A stretch of DNA of 64,000 bases from positions 2,728,001-2,792,000 of the forward strand of contig JANTQA010000021.1 in NCBI GenBank assembly GCA_027625915.1, read 5' to 3'. The notes under the pieces are model-generated. The model saw nothing but the letters and a program-made list of their open reading frames with translations. It was not told the DNA's origin and did no database searches. The stretch's first letter is position 1. Each line of letters begins with the position of its first letter. This document shows, in pieces, positions 11,606 to 23,334 of the stretch. The translations under genes were made by a program, and so were the position numbers. The stretch comes from Anaeramoeba flamelloides (taxonomy: Eukaryota; Metamonada; Anaeramoebidae).

Positions 11606-14600
11606 CAAAGCAACTGAAAAGAAAATTTCGAAAACCAAATCTTATTCTTAAAAACCAGAGCTTTTTAGATTCAACCCATCTATAAAGTTCTAAATCAAAA
11701 TTTAATAAAGCAGCCTTTTTCATTTGATCTATAGTTGTTCAAATATTTAGAACTCTTTATTAAAACAACCTATGGTGGCGATCAAAAAAAAACGACATAA
11801 AAGGAAACAACCACCAGCCCATTCAACACTTGGGGCACAAAAAAAAACTTTTCACTGAAGTTTTTTCTTTTTTCTATTATTTTTTGACTCTTTCATTTCT
11901 TGCTTTTCTTTCTCTTTTTCTTGTCTTTTTTCCGAAATAATTTATTCTTTTCATTTTTTAAAGAAAAGATATCCTTTGAGCTGTAATCCTGCTTACATTA
12001 CAGTTAGGATAAAAAAACCCTAAATACAATTTTAGAGTTTCAGGTAAATAGGAGGTAATTTTGTTGAATCACCTCTGCTCAACAATAAAAAAAAAAATAA
12101 TTATATTTTTTCAAAATTCAACTTTAGAAAAGAGAATTTCACATTTCATTGGTATTTCTTATATAAATTTATATTTAATAGTTTCATATCTTTTAAAAAG
12201 CAATTCATTTTATTTGATAATATTATTTTAATATTATTAAACAATTTTATGTTCATTAATTAAATCCCCCTTTTTTTTTTTTAACTTACTTGAAATGTTT
12301 TCGTAACTTAATTATTATTAATAAAATAATAAGCCACCTTTTGTTTTTATCTTACAAAAGTACCATAATATTTTCTAAATAATTCTTTTGAATTATCATA
12401 AATAAAAATATATCCTTATTTTAAAACTATCAAACTAGGATTTATTCAAAACTTTTTTTTAAAATATTTACTCAATATCAACTAATCAATTTAACAAAAT
12501 ATATCAGAACAATAAAATCAAAAAAAAAAACTTTTTTCTATTACCTTTCCAATCTTTATATTTCATTATTTTGTGAATTATATAAAATCCTTTGAATTCA
12601 TAATAATTATTCTTTTCAACATAAAAGAGTAATTTAGCATTTTTATTTCAATTCCTAATCAATTTTAGTAAAATGTGTAATTATTTGGAATTGTTAAATT
12701 CTATTAGATACGATTAAATTACAAATCATGATATTGGTCTTCATACCAGTGTGAATAATTAATTCGAATTTAATACTTAATAACTGTTCAAGTAATTTTA
12801 AAATATTTTAGAATTATAAAAATAATAATTTGATCATACAAAGAGCTTGAAAAAAACAATCAATTATGAAAAATAAACTCATAGGAACAAATTGAACCAG
12901 TGATCAGATCAAAAGATATTTTTCTTTTGGTTTTATACTTGGTTGGTGAGATGATTGAGCATTAACATTTACATTCGAAATACTTTATATTTTTGGAATA
13001 ATCCTTGAATCTCAACTTATTATTATATTAGATTTACTAAACAATACAAGAAATGCCCAGGATAATAGAAATCATTAATTGTATTCTCTATATTTTGTAT
13101 TCTCTTTGGTTAAAACAATCTCTTGATTGAATAATTTTTTAAAAACGGCAGTTTAAATTTAAAAATTTCACAATATGGTTTAATATAAAATGAACGATCT
13201 TAAGAGTGTTTTCAATTCCTTTTTTTTTTTTTGTTGATAAAGTACATACTGTTCCTTTTAAATTTTTGGTAAGTTCAATTAAAATAAGGGAGTCTTATAC
13301 CAGAAGTCAACACTTTCACCTTTTTTTTTTAATTCAAATTGGATCTGAAAAATGTCTTGTTTATTTAATTCAACTTTTTTTGATTTTGAGTGTTTAAAGT
13401 GCCCTTTTTAAAAACAATTTATAAGATTTTTTTACTAACATAAAATAAAATGCCAAAATAGAATGTTGGTTTAAGAATAAAAGTTAAACCGTTTAACATT
13501 CCCCAAAGTAGATTAAACAAATCAACTTGGCATTCTATTGTGGTATTTAATTCTAGATATTAAAATTAAAATTAATAAATTGTTTTTCAACAAGTACTTT
13601 GAATACTAAAAAGCCATGAAACACATCCAAAGTAAAAAAATTTGTTTTCTAATCTTGTTTCAAAAAATTAAAAAGTGAAAATTTTGGATATATGGTGGCT
13701 ACTCCCTTAAACCTCTAAATAAAAAATTTTTCATATCAAAAAGAAAAAAAAAGCTTTTATATTTTTACCACCTTAAAAAATAAATACCAAATTAAGATCA
13801 GAAACTTTGATATCTTTTAATAAATTGATGTATATAAAAAACAAATTTTATTATTATAATTGATAAATAAATTAATGGTAAATTACAATTTTGGATATTT
13901 AAATAGTTAGATTAGACTAAGTAGTACAAAGATATTTAAAAATAAATTTGCACTTGTTTTTTGGAAATGTGAAGGATTTCTTTTATTTAATACAGAACAG
14001 ATCTAATTAAATTTAAATCAAAGAAATTAAAATGAAAACGATTTTTCACACATTGGTTTTGAATTAGTTTTAAAATAAATCTTCTATTTTTGGAATGAAA
14101 TGAAAGAAAAACTGTTTTTGGAAATGTTTTTTTTCAAAGGAGAAAGTTGTGTGTTTCAATACAAGACAAATTTGTGTTTGAATATTTGTGAATAGCAAAG
14201 AAAATAAAAAAGATTTTCCAAGACAATCCAATAAACCAAAGAAAAAAAATAAAAAACAAATCGTACACTCATCGAAAAATCCATAAATTCTATTAATAGC
14301 CCAGCTCTCATGGTTTCTAAAAATTAAAGAAAAAGATAATCAAAGATAAGTTTTTGGAAAGTAATTGAGAAAAGATTTGAAAAAAAAAAAATTGGATCAA
14401 ATCGAAGGTAAGAGAAAAATCCAAGAGAATAAATTGCAAATTGCAAATAGCAAAGAACAAAACAAAAAAAAAACAAAGGAATTAAGCAAGTTTCAAACCC
14501 TCTAAGCATGAAAAATTTTTCAGGGTATTTGACTTTATAAGCAAGCATCAAAACAACAGACTCAAGTCCCTGTGATCCTCGATCAACAAAATCACCTAAA

Positions 14601-14968
14601 AACAAATAACTCTTTTTCGGTGGAAAACCACCATAATGGAAAATCCGAATAAGATCTTCAAATTGACCATGGATATCACCTAAAAAATAAATAAAAAAAT
14701 TTTTTTAGTGCGATTTATATTAAAGAAAGGAAAAAAACAATATTTTGAACGAAGGTGCTTAATTTATAGAACAAAACGGGAAAAATCACTTACCGCAAAC
14801 ATTAATTGGTGCACTTAATTCAAGAAGAACTGGTTGGGAGAGGAAAATTTGTCGTGCTTGTAAGATTAGCTTTCTTATTTCTCTTTCTTTTAACACAGCT
14901 TTTGTTTGTCCTTTATAACCAAGATCTTTAAGTCTTCGAATGATTGAGTCGGCTAAGTCTTCTGTCAT
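8435..14968 (-). CDS. Serine/threonine protein phosphatase PP1 catalytic subunit (six exons)
   Basis: Exons, in coding order: 14968-14794, 14679-14499, 14316-14267, 9342-9014, 8754-8620, 8509-8435. All joints have GT and AG and the phases agree, giving 314 residues (animal PP1 has about 325-330). The metal and catalytic motifs of the PPP family are all present: [30 protein letters not shown] and [15 protein letters not shown]1 rather than PP2A is shown by RRLKDLG at the N terminus, CHGG-type spacing, [12 protein letters not shown], and LLCSFHILKP near the end; the last forms the RVxF-docking groove that recruits regulatory subunits. The start is the ATG before TEDLADSII, where PP1 proteins begin. 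Odd points are SW in place of the usual CA after NHE, and the third intron of 4924 bp against 110-259 bp for the others. GNHE is itself split, with its G completed across intron 2. Confidence 0.93.
9900..10520 (+). mobile_element. LINE-tail repeat copy P2 inside the PP1 intron
   Basis: A stretch similar to 34160-34330 (9930-10080) is followed by GTGGAGTGCCGTAGAGTG and then three hairpins at about 10120-10210, 10220-10300 and 10390-10470. It ends with the small palindrome GAGGAAATTATTTTCCTC at about 10492-10509. Block order matches P4 and, inverted, P3 and P5. Confidence 0.6.
11310..11604 (+). mobile_element. GC-richer block ending in a 66-A run, possible retroposed copy
   Basis: Bases 11325-11538 have clearly more G and C than their surroundings and end in an uninterrupted run of 66 A (11539-11604). 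This layout suggests an RNA copied back into the genome (SINE or processed transcript). I could not find a clear target duplication, an A/B box or a protein match, so the identity stays open. Confidence 0.35.
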
Positions 14969-15587
14969 TTTTTGTTGTTGTTTGTTTTTTTTGAAAAGTC
15001 GATTAAAAAAATAAGATGAAAAAAATAAAAACAATTTATATTTTCAATTTTGAGAAATAATTTTGAGAATGCCTTTTAATTATTCAAAAATTTACAGTAA
15101 TATTTTTTTATTACCTGTGACAACTTTGTTTGAAATTGAAATTTTTGTGTTTAGGGGTTTTTCCTTTTCAATAGATGAATAACAATAAAGTGTTATTTAA
15201 TTTGGTAGTTAACCATATTAATTCTCTACCAATATTTGTCGAATAAATGTCAATAAATAAATTCAAATCATAAAGGACTTGATCTCAACTCTTAATACGC
15301 CAGTAACAATAAAAAAAATATATTTGTTTATATATACACAAGAGTAAATATGAATGTTGTAAAAAATAGAGTTTTTTCAATTTTTGAGATGAATAAAAGA
15401 GTACAAGGCAATTATCCAAATTTTGGAAATAGTATATATAATATTTGATTATATTAATAGACAAATAATAAATATAATCAAAAAATGGTTTGTTAAATAC
15501 CGATCTTTTAATTTGAATACAAAAAATCATTTTTCAAACAATGTATTGGTATTTACCAAACATTTTTATATTTAAGGGACGAGTCTA

Positions 15588-15783
15588 CAGTCAGTTTCAC
15601 TTTTAAGGCACAAACTTTCAACGAAATTTAAGGCACAAAAAAATCTCAAATTAAAGCACAATTTTTTGGAATTTTAATTTTCACAAATTATTTTATTAGG
15701 ATTTGAATTTTGTACCTTAAATTGAGATTTTTTTGTGCCTTAAATTTAGTTGAAAGTTTGTATCTAAAAAGTGGAACTGACTG
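15588..15783. mobile_element. Tc1/mariner-like MITE, copy D1
   Basis: A nearly full-length palindrome of 196 bp. The ends read CAGTCAGTTTCACTTTTAAG and its near complement, flanked on both sides by TA as expected for Tc1/mariner insertion. Two further copies occur at 25782-25975 and 55535-55733. There is no coding capacity, so movement would need a transposase from elsewhere. Confidence 0.8.
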
Positions 15784-16175
15784 TATGTTAATGTATGAAA
15801 ATAATATAGAAAAGAGAAACGCTCTTTTTATATGAAACACAGATTTTAAACTTTTTAATCAATTATTTTGGACGTAGAAAAGTATTTAATCATACCGTCT
15901 CAACACTGTTAAATTTGTTTTTAATGAACAGAAGTTGTAAAAAATGATAATTCTGGATTTTCCAACAAAAGACAATTTCATTAGGCCAACCACGATTTTT
16001 TTGGAAATTCTTTGATAATTAATCAATTTTGATAAAATTTTATGTTTGGATTTTTTTATTGCAAATATACTACTTGAATTACCCGTATAAAAATGCCAAA
16101 TCTAGAAGTTCATCAAAAAATATTAATTAAAAGGGGTTTTCTTGAAAAAATAATCCAAGTCTCCAATAATCTCAA

Positions 16176-16583
16176 AAAATATCCAATAATTTTTTTTTTT
16201 TTCCATTAAAGAGTGGGTACTAAAAGTCCACCTGTTTGCCCGAATCCCTAATTTGAATTAGAGATATTGTTGAACCAAGTGAAAGCTGGTCATTTCTCCC
16301 AAAAATCGGAGCCGCTCCAAAAATTGAGAGGGATTTTGTTCCAATTCCGTTCAGTTTTATAAAAGTCAAAAAGATTCAATTCGGTCAAACGATTTCCTCA
16401 AAGAATTAGTGGTTCTAAGAAGCATAAGCCCGATTTTTAATTAAAATTACACCGTGGTGGCTATTTGAGAAAATGGTAAACAATAAGAAATAATGGTTAA
16501 GGGAATAGAACCCCGGTCTTCAGATTGTACACTGGGTTGTGTTGCCACTTGTCCATACCGGTTCTCCAAAATATCCAATAATT
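16176..16583 (-). mobile_element. tRNA-derived SINE with 16-bp target-site duplication
   Basis: Perfect direct repeats AAAATATCCAATAATT lie at 16176-16191 and 16568-16583. Between them, on the minus strand, is a roughly 376-bp element. Its 5' head carries a tRNA-like A box (TGGACAAGTGG) and, about 45 bases on, a B box (GGTTCTATTCC), so it derives from a tRNA gene with an internal Pol III promoter. It ends in an A run directly at the target repeat. The acceptor ends do not pair, so this is not a working tRNA. A perfect duplication points to recent insertion by a LINE's machinery. Confidence 0.85.
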
Positions 16584-17095
16584 GTTATTCTTTGATATCT
16601 GTTATAATTCCTTTTTCCCAAACTAACTTCGTCTCAAAAGAATTCATTTTGAGGATTTTGTTGAACCAAAAACCAATTTTTAGATTTATTTGTCAAATTA
16701 AAAACTTTCGAAAAATAAAATAATTTTTTTCAAATAAAAAAATCCAAAAAAATATAAATTTTCAAAGAGTTAAGATAAAAATAATCTCTTAAAGTCTTCA
16801 CATCTAATAACAACTATAACAACACACGTCTTTAATTATTGATTTATTTTTGGAATATTTCAAAGATAAGAGGAATTATTACCTAAAGAAGAAATTGTAA
16901 AAATTGATAAAGTGAAAATAACTTTATTTGAATTGAAAAAAGAAGTCCATATTTTACTGATCAACTCACTGAAGAGAATAAACTCACCCAATCATTTTCC
17001 TAGTAACAAAAATAAAATATTGTTTCCAAAGAGGAAAACTGAATTGAAATTTTTAATCTAGGCAGATTCATTTTTTAAGTTTTTGTTATTTGAAA
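16584..17095. other. 5' flank of the TMX3-like gene
   Basis: A/T-rich sequence without recognised features; the promoter of the thioredoxin gene should lie here but no motif can be named. Confidence 0.4.
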
Positions 17096-18754
17096 ATGAA
17101 TTGCTTGTTGTGGACAGTTTTTTTATCATTAATAACCCTAGCTTTCACAACCCAAAAACTTGAAAAGAGTGATGGCATTGTAACTGGTAGCGACACTGTC
17201 AGTGATATCGATAGTGAGAATGAAAGTGATCTTGAAAAAGCAAAAATTTCAATCACAAAACTAGATTTAACAACTTTCGATGATTATGTTACTCATGATA
17301 CGATGTGGTTTATAATGTTCCAAACAAATTGGTGTTGTAAATAAAAAAACTTACATTTCTTTTTATTTTCTTTCAATACTTTAAGTAGTTAATTCTTGAT
17401 GTTTTTTTCTTTTTTTTTTTTTTTTTACATTCTTTTTTGTCTTTCTACCAAACAATCTGTACCAATTATAACATAATCAAAAGACCATTGCCAACAATAC
17501 CAAAAACATTTCAAATACATAAGTAAGAAGTTTTCTTCGAAAGCACCAGATCTTCAATATGGTACTGTTGAGTGCCTCGAAAATGAATTGCTGTGCGATC
17601 GGTTCAATATTTCATCATACCCCACACTTATGTTTTTTACTCGTTCAAATTGGATCGAGTACGAAGGCTTTCGTCAAACTAAAAGTGTACTTTCTTTTCT
17701 TAGCCAAGTTACAAGACCACTTTTCAAACAGATCACAACCGAACAAGCAGAGCCAATTCAGCAATTGGTTGCAAATGAGAAAACACATTTTGTTTATTTA
17801 CTACAAGATAACTATTTGAAAGAAGAAAGGATCGTCTCAACATTAAGGAAATTAGAAGACTACCTCCAAATTTATCGCAACATTGTAACTTTTTCTTGTA
17901 TGTCTTATAGCGACTATTTACTACTCAAGCCAACAAACCCTATGAAATCAATATTCCAAAATGAATTGCCAAATAAAAAAAACAATTCAATGTTTTTTGC
18001 AATTAGAGGAGAAAGCGCTATCAACGTATTAACACTTGACGTCTTTTCTTTGTTTAATGATAATAATAACGAGAAAATTAACAAAAATAATAACAAAAAA
18101 AATAAACTCATTAACAACAAAGAATTTGATGCAGATAATGGTTTTAATTTAGAATTAAAAATTAAGTTTCTCAATTTCATTGAAAATAATCTATTAACAC
18201 TCTTACCACAGTTTCAAACAGAAACCTTTCGGGGAATAATTTCTCGTCAACGGCCAGTTGTTATTGCAATTTTTGATTTTGATTTTACTACAAATATAGA
18301 TGCTCATGAAAAGTATTTATCAGAATTAAAAAAGATTTCCTTTGTTGATAATAGATTTTCGTTTTGTTGGATGGACGGTTATTATTGGAAACAATACGCA
18401 GAAAGATTTGAAATCGAAATGGATAAATTACCACAATTAGTAATAATTGATTACGAAAAAGATCAATTTTTTAAACCAAAAAAATTCACACCAAGTTCTT
18501 CTTTATCGAAAAATATTAATGATTTCTTAAATTCAATAAAAATTAATGACCCAAAGTTCAAAGGCAAAAAAAGTTCTTCCTTTTCTGATGATCAAAAAAC
18601 TAAATCAAAATTCGAAAAAATCATTCAATTTATCTTGAATTATTTAAATATTTACATATATATCTTCGTTATATTCTCTGTTTTGTATATTACTCGTAAA
18701 GTTTATACCATTTTAAAAAACAAAAAATTTATAATCAAACAAAAAATTGAATAA
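17096..18754 (+). CDS. Transmembrane thioredoxin/protein disulfide isomerase, TMX3-like
   Basis: Two exons, 17096-17336 and 17484-18754 (147-bp intron, GTAAAT..AAAAG), encode 503 residues. An N-terminal signal peptide (NCLLWTVFLSLITLAF) precedes an acidic stretch and a thioredoxin domain. The splice joint rebuilds the active site WCYHC (79-83), followed by QQYQKHFKYISKKF. NISSYPTLMFF supplies the cis-Pro loop. Two weaker thioredoxin-like domains follow, the second with FCWMDGYYWKQYAERF..LPQLVIIDY as in TMX3. A membrane helix near the C terminus (IYIYIFVIFSVLYI) and the final KQKIE, a K-x-K-x-x retrieval signal, place it in the ER membrane with its domains in the lumen, where it would form or rearrange disulfides. 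Without the intron the first exon appears to end at WCCK and stop, which would be misread as a broken gene. Confidence 0.85.
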
Positions 18755-18984
18755 ATTTATACCAAATATATTTTTTACTTTGATTTATTCTTTTTTTTTC
18801 CATTTTTTTTGTTTTTTTACTAAATTTCCAAAAATATATTTTAAGTTTACATCCATATTTTTCTTCTTTTTGTTATCTCTTTTACTCGGTCTCATCCTTT
18901 TGCTAATATTTTTAACTTATAATTTTGATTTAAATCAAACCAGATCAAAACAGCATTTCAAAAATTGTGATTCACAGAAATAAT

Positions 18985-19600
18985 AAATTGAATAAACAAA
19001 ATTATCCTTTAGTATTCAAGAATAACAAATAATTAAATCTGATTTGTTATTAACTTTTAAATTATTCTGATATTTTAAAAATTAAAAACCAATAAAACCA
19101 AAAACTAAAAAAAAAGTGACCACAATTTTTAAAATGAGCATTAACGGATTTTCTATTGAGAAATTTCATTTAAAAAACAGTTTAATAAGAAGATTTTCAT
19201 CCAATAATTCAATTCATTTTTAAAAGAAATTTACATTTTACTCAACTTTCTTAATGATATTTGTCTTTTGGAAGAACTTTTTTTTCCAGATGATATTTGG
19301 CAATAGAAAAAAATTATCAAAAAAAAATTGAAAAAAAAAGAAGAAAAAAAAAATTATAAAAAATAAGAAAACATATCAAAAAAAAAGAAAAACAAAAGAA
19401 AAACAGAAATTTGAAAAAGAAAAACAAAAATTTGAAGAAATTTTTTAAAAATGGTTCTGATCCAAAAAATTGAAAATATTTTTTTGATAAGAATACTAAG
19501 ATAAATACTCAATACAATTTCTATTAACATTCTAAAGACAGCCCAAATTTATCAAAAATAGTTTATTTCTTGAATTTTTTGACAATTCTAGTTTGGATTA
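18985..19600 (+). repeat. Old dispersed repeat K1
   Basis: Matches the complement of 40920-41470 in two long stretches (GATCCAAAAAATTGAAAATA.. at 19460 and the block around AAAAAGTGACCACAATTTT at 19110), with A-rich sequence between. The order is conserved and divergence is high. No coding capacity was seen. Confidence 0.55.
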
Positions 19601-22427
19601 TGGAATGGGTGATTTAAAGATGAAATGTTGTATCAAAAAATTCTAAATATATAAAAATATAGAATTTCACTCCTATAAGTGAACAATATCATAAATATAT
19701 CATATATTTTCAATTTTAACAACTTATTGAGTAATTTACACCTTTGAAGATCTAAAAATAAAAAAAAAAATTGAAAATTTTAAGGCAATACTTAACATGA
19801 AAATATTTTTCTTAAATTTGATAACAAATTTTAAAAAAAAAATTTCCACAACTTGAAATTGAAAAAATAAAGTGAAAATCTGATTACGAATTAAGAAAAC
19901 TATTTTTAATGTTATTTTTCACAATGAATTATCGTTTTTAAAAATTTAATCCATTGGACTATTTTCTCCTATTCGAAACAGTTCAAAATCCAACATTTTT
20001 CAAAATTATTTAAAAAAAATTAATTGTCTTTGAAGAAGAAAGAAATCACATTATCTATACAGGGAGTGGACAAAAATACCATTACAAAAATAAAACTTCG
20101 TTTTTTATTAACCCATTATAAAAAACATACTTAATTTTCAAATAAATTAAAAGATTTATTTTAAACCTAAAAAAAAATACCTCTAGAATTCTAAATCACA
20201 CCTCTTATCAATTTTTTCTTAATTTTTAAATTAAAATTACTATAGAAAAAAAACAAACCATTAAATTCGAAATACTTTAAAAATACTTTTTCAATACCTA
20301 AGCAATACAACACTATAAGGAAAATTTTTTCAAAAAACAATCTCTAAATTTTGTATTTTTGAAATATACTCATATAATAAACATTATTATACATAACAAT
20401 TTTCAATGAGGTTTATAACTTTAATAGATATTAATAGGAATTGAAAAAAAAATTAAATTTTTCAGTATTATTTTTTTCATTTTTAATTTTCAAATTTTTG
20501 AAATTTTTTAATTAACTTAGTAGAGAGATAATTTTCAAGTATTTTTTTAATAGTCTAAAAAGAAACATATTTTTCAATTTGAAAATAGCACAAAATATTT
20601 CAATCAAAATATATTGCTAAATTAAATTCAAAATCTGATTTTTTTTCGGTTTTTGGAATATTTTTTATCATTTTATTTTTTTCCAGGTTTGAGTTTTTAT
20701 ATACATTCCCAATTGTTTTCTGCAAATTGCTTTAACATATATTCTTTTTTCAATCTTTATTTATAATCTAAAATTAATTCATTTCCACTTTTTCCAATAA
20801 AAAAATACATTGGAAATAGGTGTTTTTTTCAAAAGTCGGTATTTTTGAAAAGGGGGGTATTCATATTTTCATGAGTTTAATAGCTATCCCTTTTTTATTA
20901 CAGAAAATTATGATAACTTTGAAAAAATAATTTATAAAAGAAGTATAACTGAAATCCAATGTATAGTTTTGGCTAACTTTAATTTTAGGTATTTAAATTT
21001 TCCTTGTAGTGAACTTGAAATCAAAAAAAAAATATTTTTTAATTTGAATATTTTTAATCATTAATTAATACCAAAATTTTTATTATTACAACGTACTAAT
21101 AATAACATAAAAGTAAAAAGTTTCAATTGAGTTTAGAATTATTTATCAATATTTTTTCAAATAAATAACACGAATCAAGAAATATTGCATTTTTTACAAA
21201 AATAGTGTTATTCAATGTTTTATTGTGTTACAATAGTAGTAAAAGTTTTTCTTGTTTACATTATATTTTTCTTTGAAAAAGAATATTGCTTAATTTTTTC
21301 AATTTTAAAAAAATTAAGAAATATTTGTGAGTAAAATAAATAACCAATTTGTTTAAATTCTTATCATAAATCGTATAATTATTTTTAATTATAAAATAAT
21401 TTTAAGGGATTAAAAACAACAATATTAACCTTTGAAAAAAAGTAGGTTTTTGTGTAAAAATTAATCAGATTATAACGTAATAATTTGAATCGCTCTAAAT
21501 ATGTTACTAAAAATATTATTGAACTAATAAATTATTAATTTTTTTCTCAAAATCCAATTTAAAATTTAATTTTTGGAAATTTTTTTTTATTTTTCATTTT
21601 TCCAATCTTAAAAAATCTAAATCAAAATTATAGAATCACTTATTAAAAAATTCATATTTAGAACATCTAAAATAACTATTTTTCAAATTCTTTAATTTGC
21701 TAGTTTTATTATAATTTTAAAACAGAAAAAAATTAAGAATTTATTAACTTTTTATCATTTCTTTATATAGAGTAAGTTGTAAATTCAAAATATTTTCAAT
21801 TAATGATTAGATAATTTCTCAAATAATCTTCTGTTAAATTATATTTTATTTTAAAAATCAAATTTTGATTAACAAATATCCATTTAAAGTTAAATTTAAG
21901 ATGGATATTTTTCAAATTTGAAGTCACAAGTATTTATTTTTTTCTCAAAAATGCAGATATTAATCTTTGAAATTCTTGGGTTTCTATTACTTTCATAGGT
22001 GTCTTTGTTTGGCTTATGATATCAGTGGTACGAATAATTTTATTAATCATTTTCTGAGAGACACTCAAATAATGGATACCTAATATAATTTCCCTTTAAT
22101 CGTAAAACTCTTTGTTATAAACTTTTATCTCCTTATACACTAATTACTTTATTTGAAAATTATCTCAATCAAGATCTAAAAAAATACATAAATTGAAAAA
22201 CAAAATCATAAAGATATATAAATTAGGTTCAAATAAAACATTAGGTATGAGGCTAAAACCTAATTCAAGAAAAAGGACCACCAATTGTTATATTTTTTTC
22301 CTACAAACTTTATTATCCTTCGATCTTTTTTCTGATTTGAAAAAAGATTTAATAATGAACTAACATCTAAAATATAAAATCGTCACTAATATAGTAATAA
22401 AAATGGTTGAGAACCTTGAAGTGTTCA
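19601..22427. other. Gene-free A/T-rich stretch
   Basis: Apart from repeat J1 (20500-21005) nothing is recognised here. Confidence 0.45.
20500..21005 (+). repeat. Old dispersed repeat J1
   Basis: Matches the complement of 41690-41520 and of 40820-40640, including the block TTTTTTCAAAAGTCGGTATT next to a G run (20825-20865). In the other copy the two halves are separated by repeat K2. No gene was seen. Confidence 0.55.
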
Positions 22428-22885
22428 CTGTTGAGAGAAAAATGTAGGAAACTGAAAAATAGTTGGATAGATATTTAAATTGGGAACATTACTAAAAATG
22501 ATTTTTAATTTCTTTCATTTGTGAAATAACTCAAGAAAATAACAATATTCTACTTATTAGAATAACGATTAATGTTATTCTACTTTTTCAAAACCTTATC
22601 TCTTATAATCTAAAGCATGTTTAAAAATTATCATTTTTAGAATTAATAGTAAACTTTACTAAAACTTGGATTTTTGTTAAAATATGTTGATCTACTTTAG
22701 TTATCAACCATTCAAATGAGTATTCTACACACACTATAGATTAATGAACTTATAACACATTTAAACATGGATTTATATAAAATTCACCAAGTTATCAATA
22801 GGATTTGATTTCCAATTTTACTAATGTCCCCAATTAAAAAGGGTGTCCAATCATTTTTCTGTGTCCAACATTTTTCTCTCAACAG
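22428..22885. mobile_element. Inverted-repeat element F1 (458 bp)
   Basis: Terminal inverted repeats of about 70 bp begin CTGTTGAGAGAAAAATGT and end with the complement. A copy at 30729-31186 is over 90% alike by eye, so the two moved or duplicated recently. Inside the ends lies TTGGGAACATTACTAAAAATG, a core shared with family E. It is non-coding. Confidence 0.78.
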
Positions 22886-23334
22886 CCAAATCTAAATTGG
22901 AATTTATTCGTTGAAAACTGGCTTATAAAACCAAATAAATAAAAAGAATAAATAGTTTGTTAGTGATTTGTTGATTTCCACAATTTTAAAGTGATTTTAC
23001 TTTTTTGATCTTAGTCAATTTAGGATACTACCAAACAATTTATTCCTTCTGTATCTCTACAGACAATAGATTAAAAATTATAAACATTTTAAAACACACT
23101 TTGCTAACAATTTCCTTTTTTTGATCAGTCCCTATAATCAAGACTTTAAGAATTGTTTGAATTTGTATAAAATCGTTTGTAAAAATGTGTCTTTTTAACA
23201 ACTAGAAAATTATGAACTTTCTTTTTAGGTCTTGAGTAAAAACTTTGACAGTTCACTTTTCATTTTTTATAAAGCCACCTTACCAAAAGAAAACAAGACC
23301 CAAATCAGACTTTATTCATTAAACAAACAAATTA

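Larger units (their letters stand above)
9343..14266 (-). other. Large intron 3 of the PP1 gene (4924 bp)
   Basis: The donor reads GTACGA after GAT GAG T. The acceptor reads ATATCATAG before GT AAA TCA AGA TAT. Joining restores [12 protein letters not shown], matching animal PP1 DECKRRYNIKLW. The intron holds palindromic LINE-tail repeat P2, a GC-richer block ending in 66 A, and otherwise plain A/T-rich DNA. A short minus-strand frame near 11610-11720 ([14 protein letters not shown]) vaguely recalls a CENP-B-type helix-turn-helix of pogo transposases; this is weak. Confidence 0.88.

Noticed and set aside
8435-14968. Two separate truncated phosphatase genes
   Set aside because: The halves are complementary, share one split codon (T+GT) and have proper splice borders; neither half repeats any part of the other.
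16493-16560. Functional tRNA gene on the minus strand
   Set aside because: A and B boxes are present but acceptor ends do not pair, and the piece is the head of a longer element bounded by target repeats.
18747-18983. 78-codon frame overlapping the end of the TMX3-like gene
   Set aside because: Nearly all Phe/Leu/Ile from T-rich 3' flank; overlaps a real stop codon.
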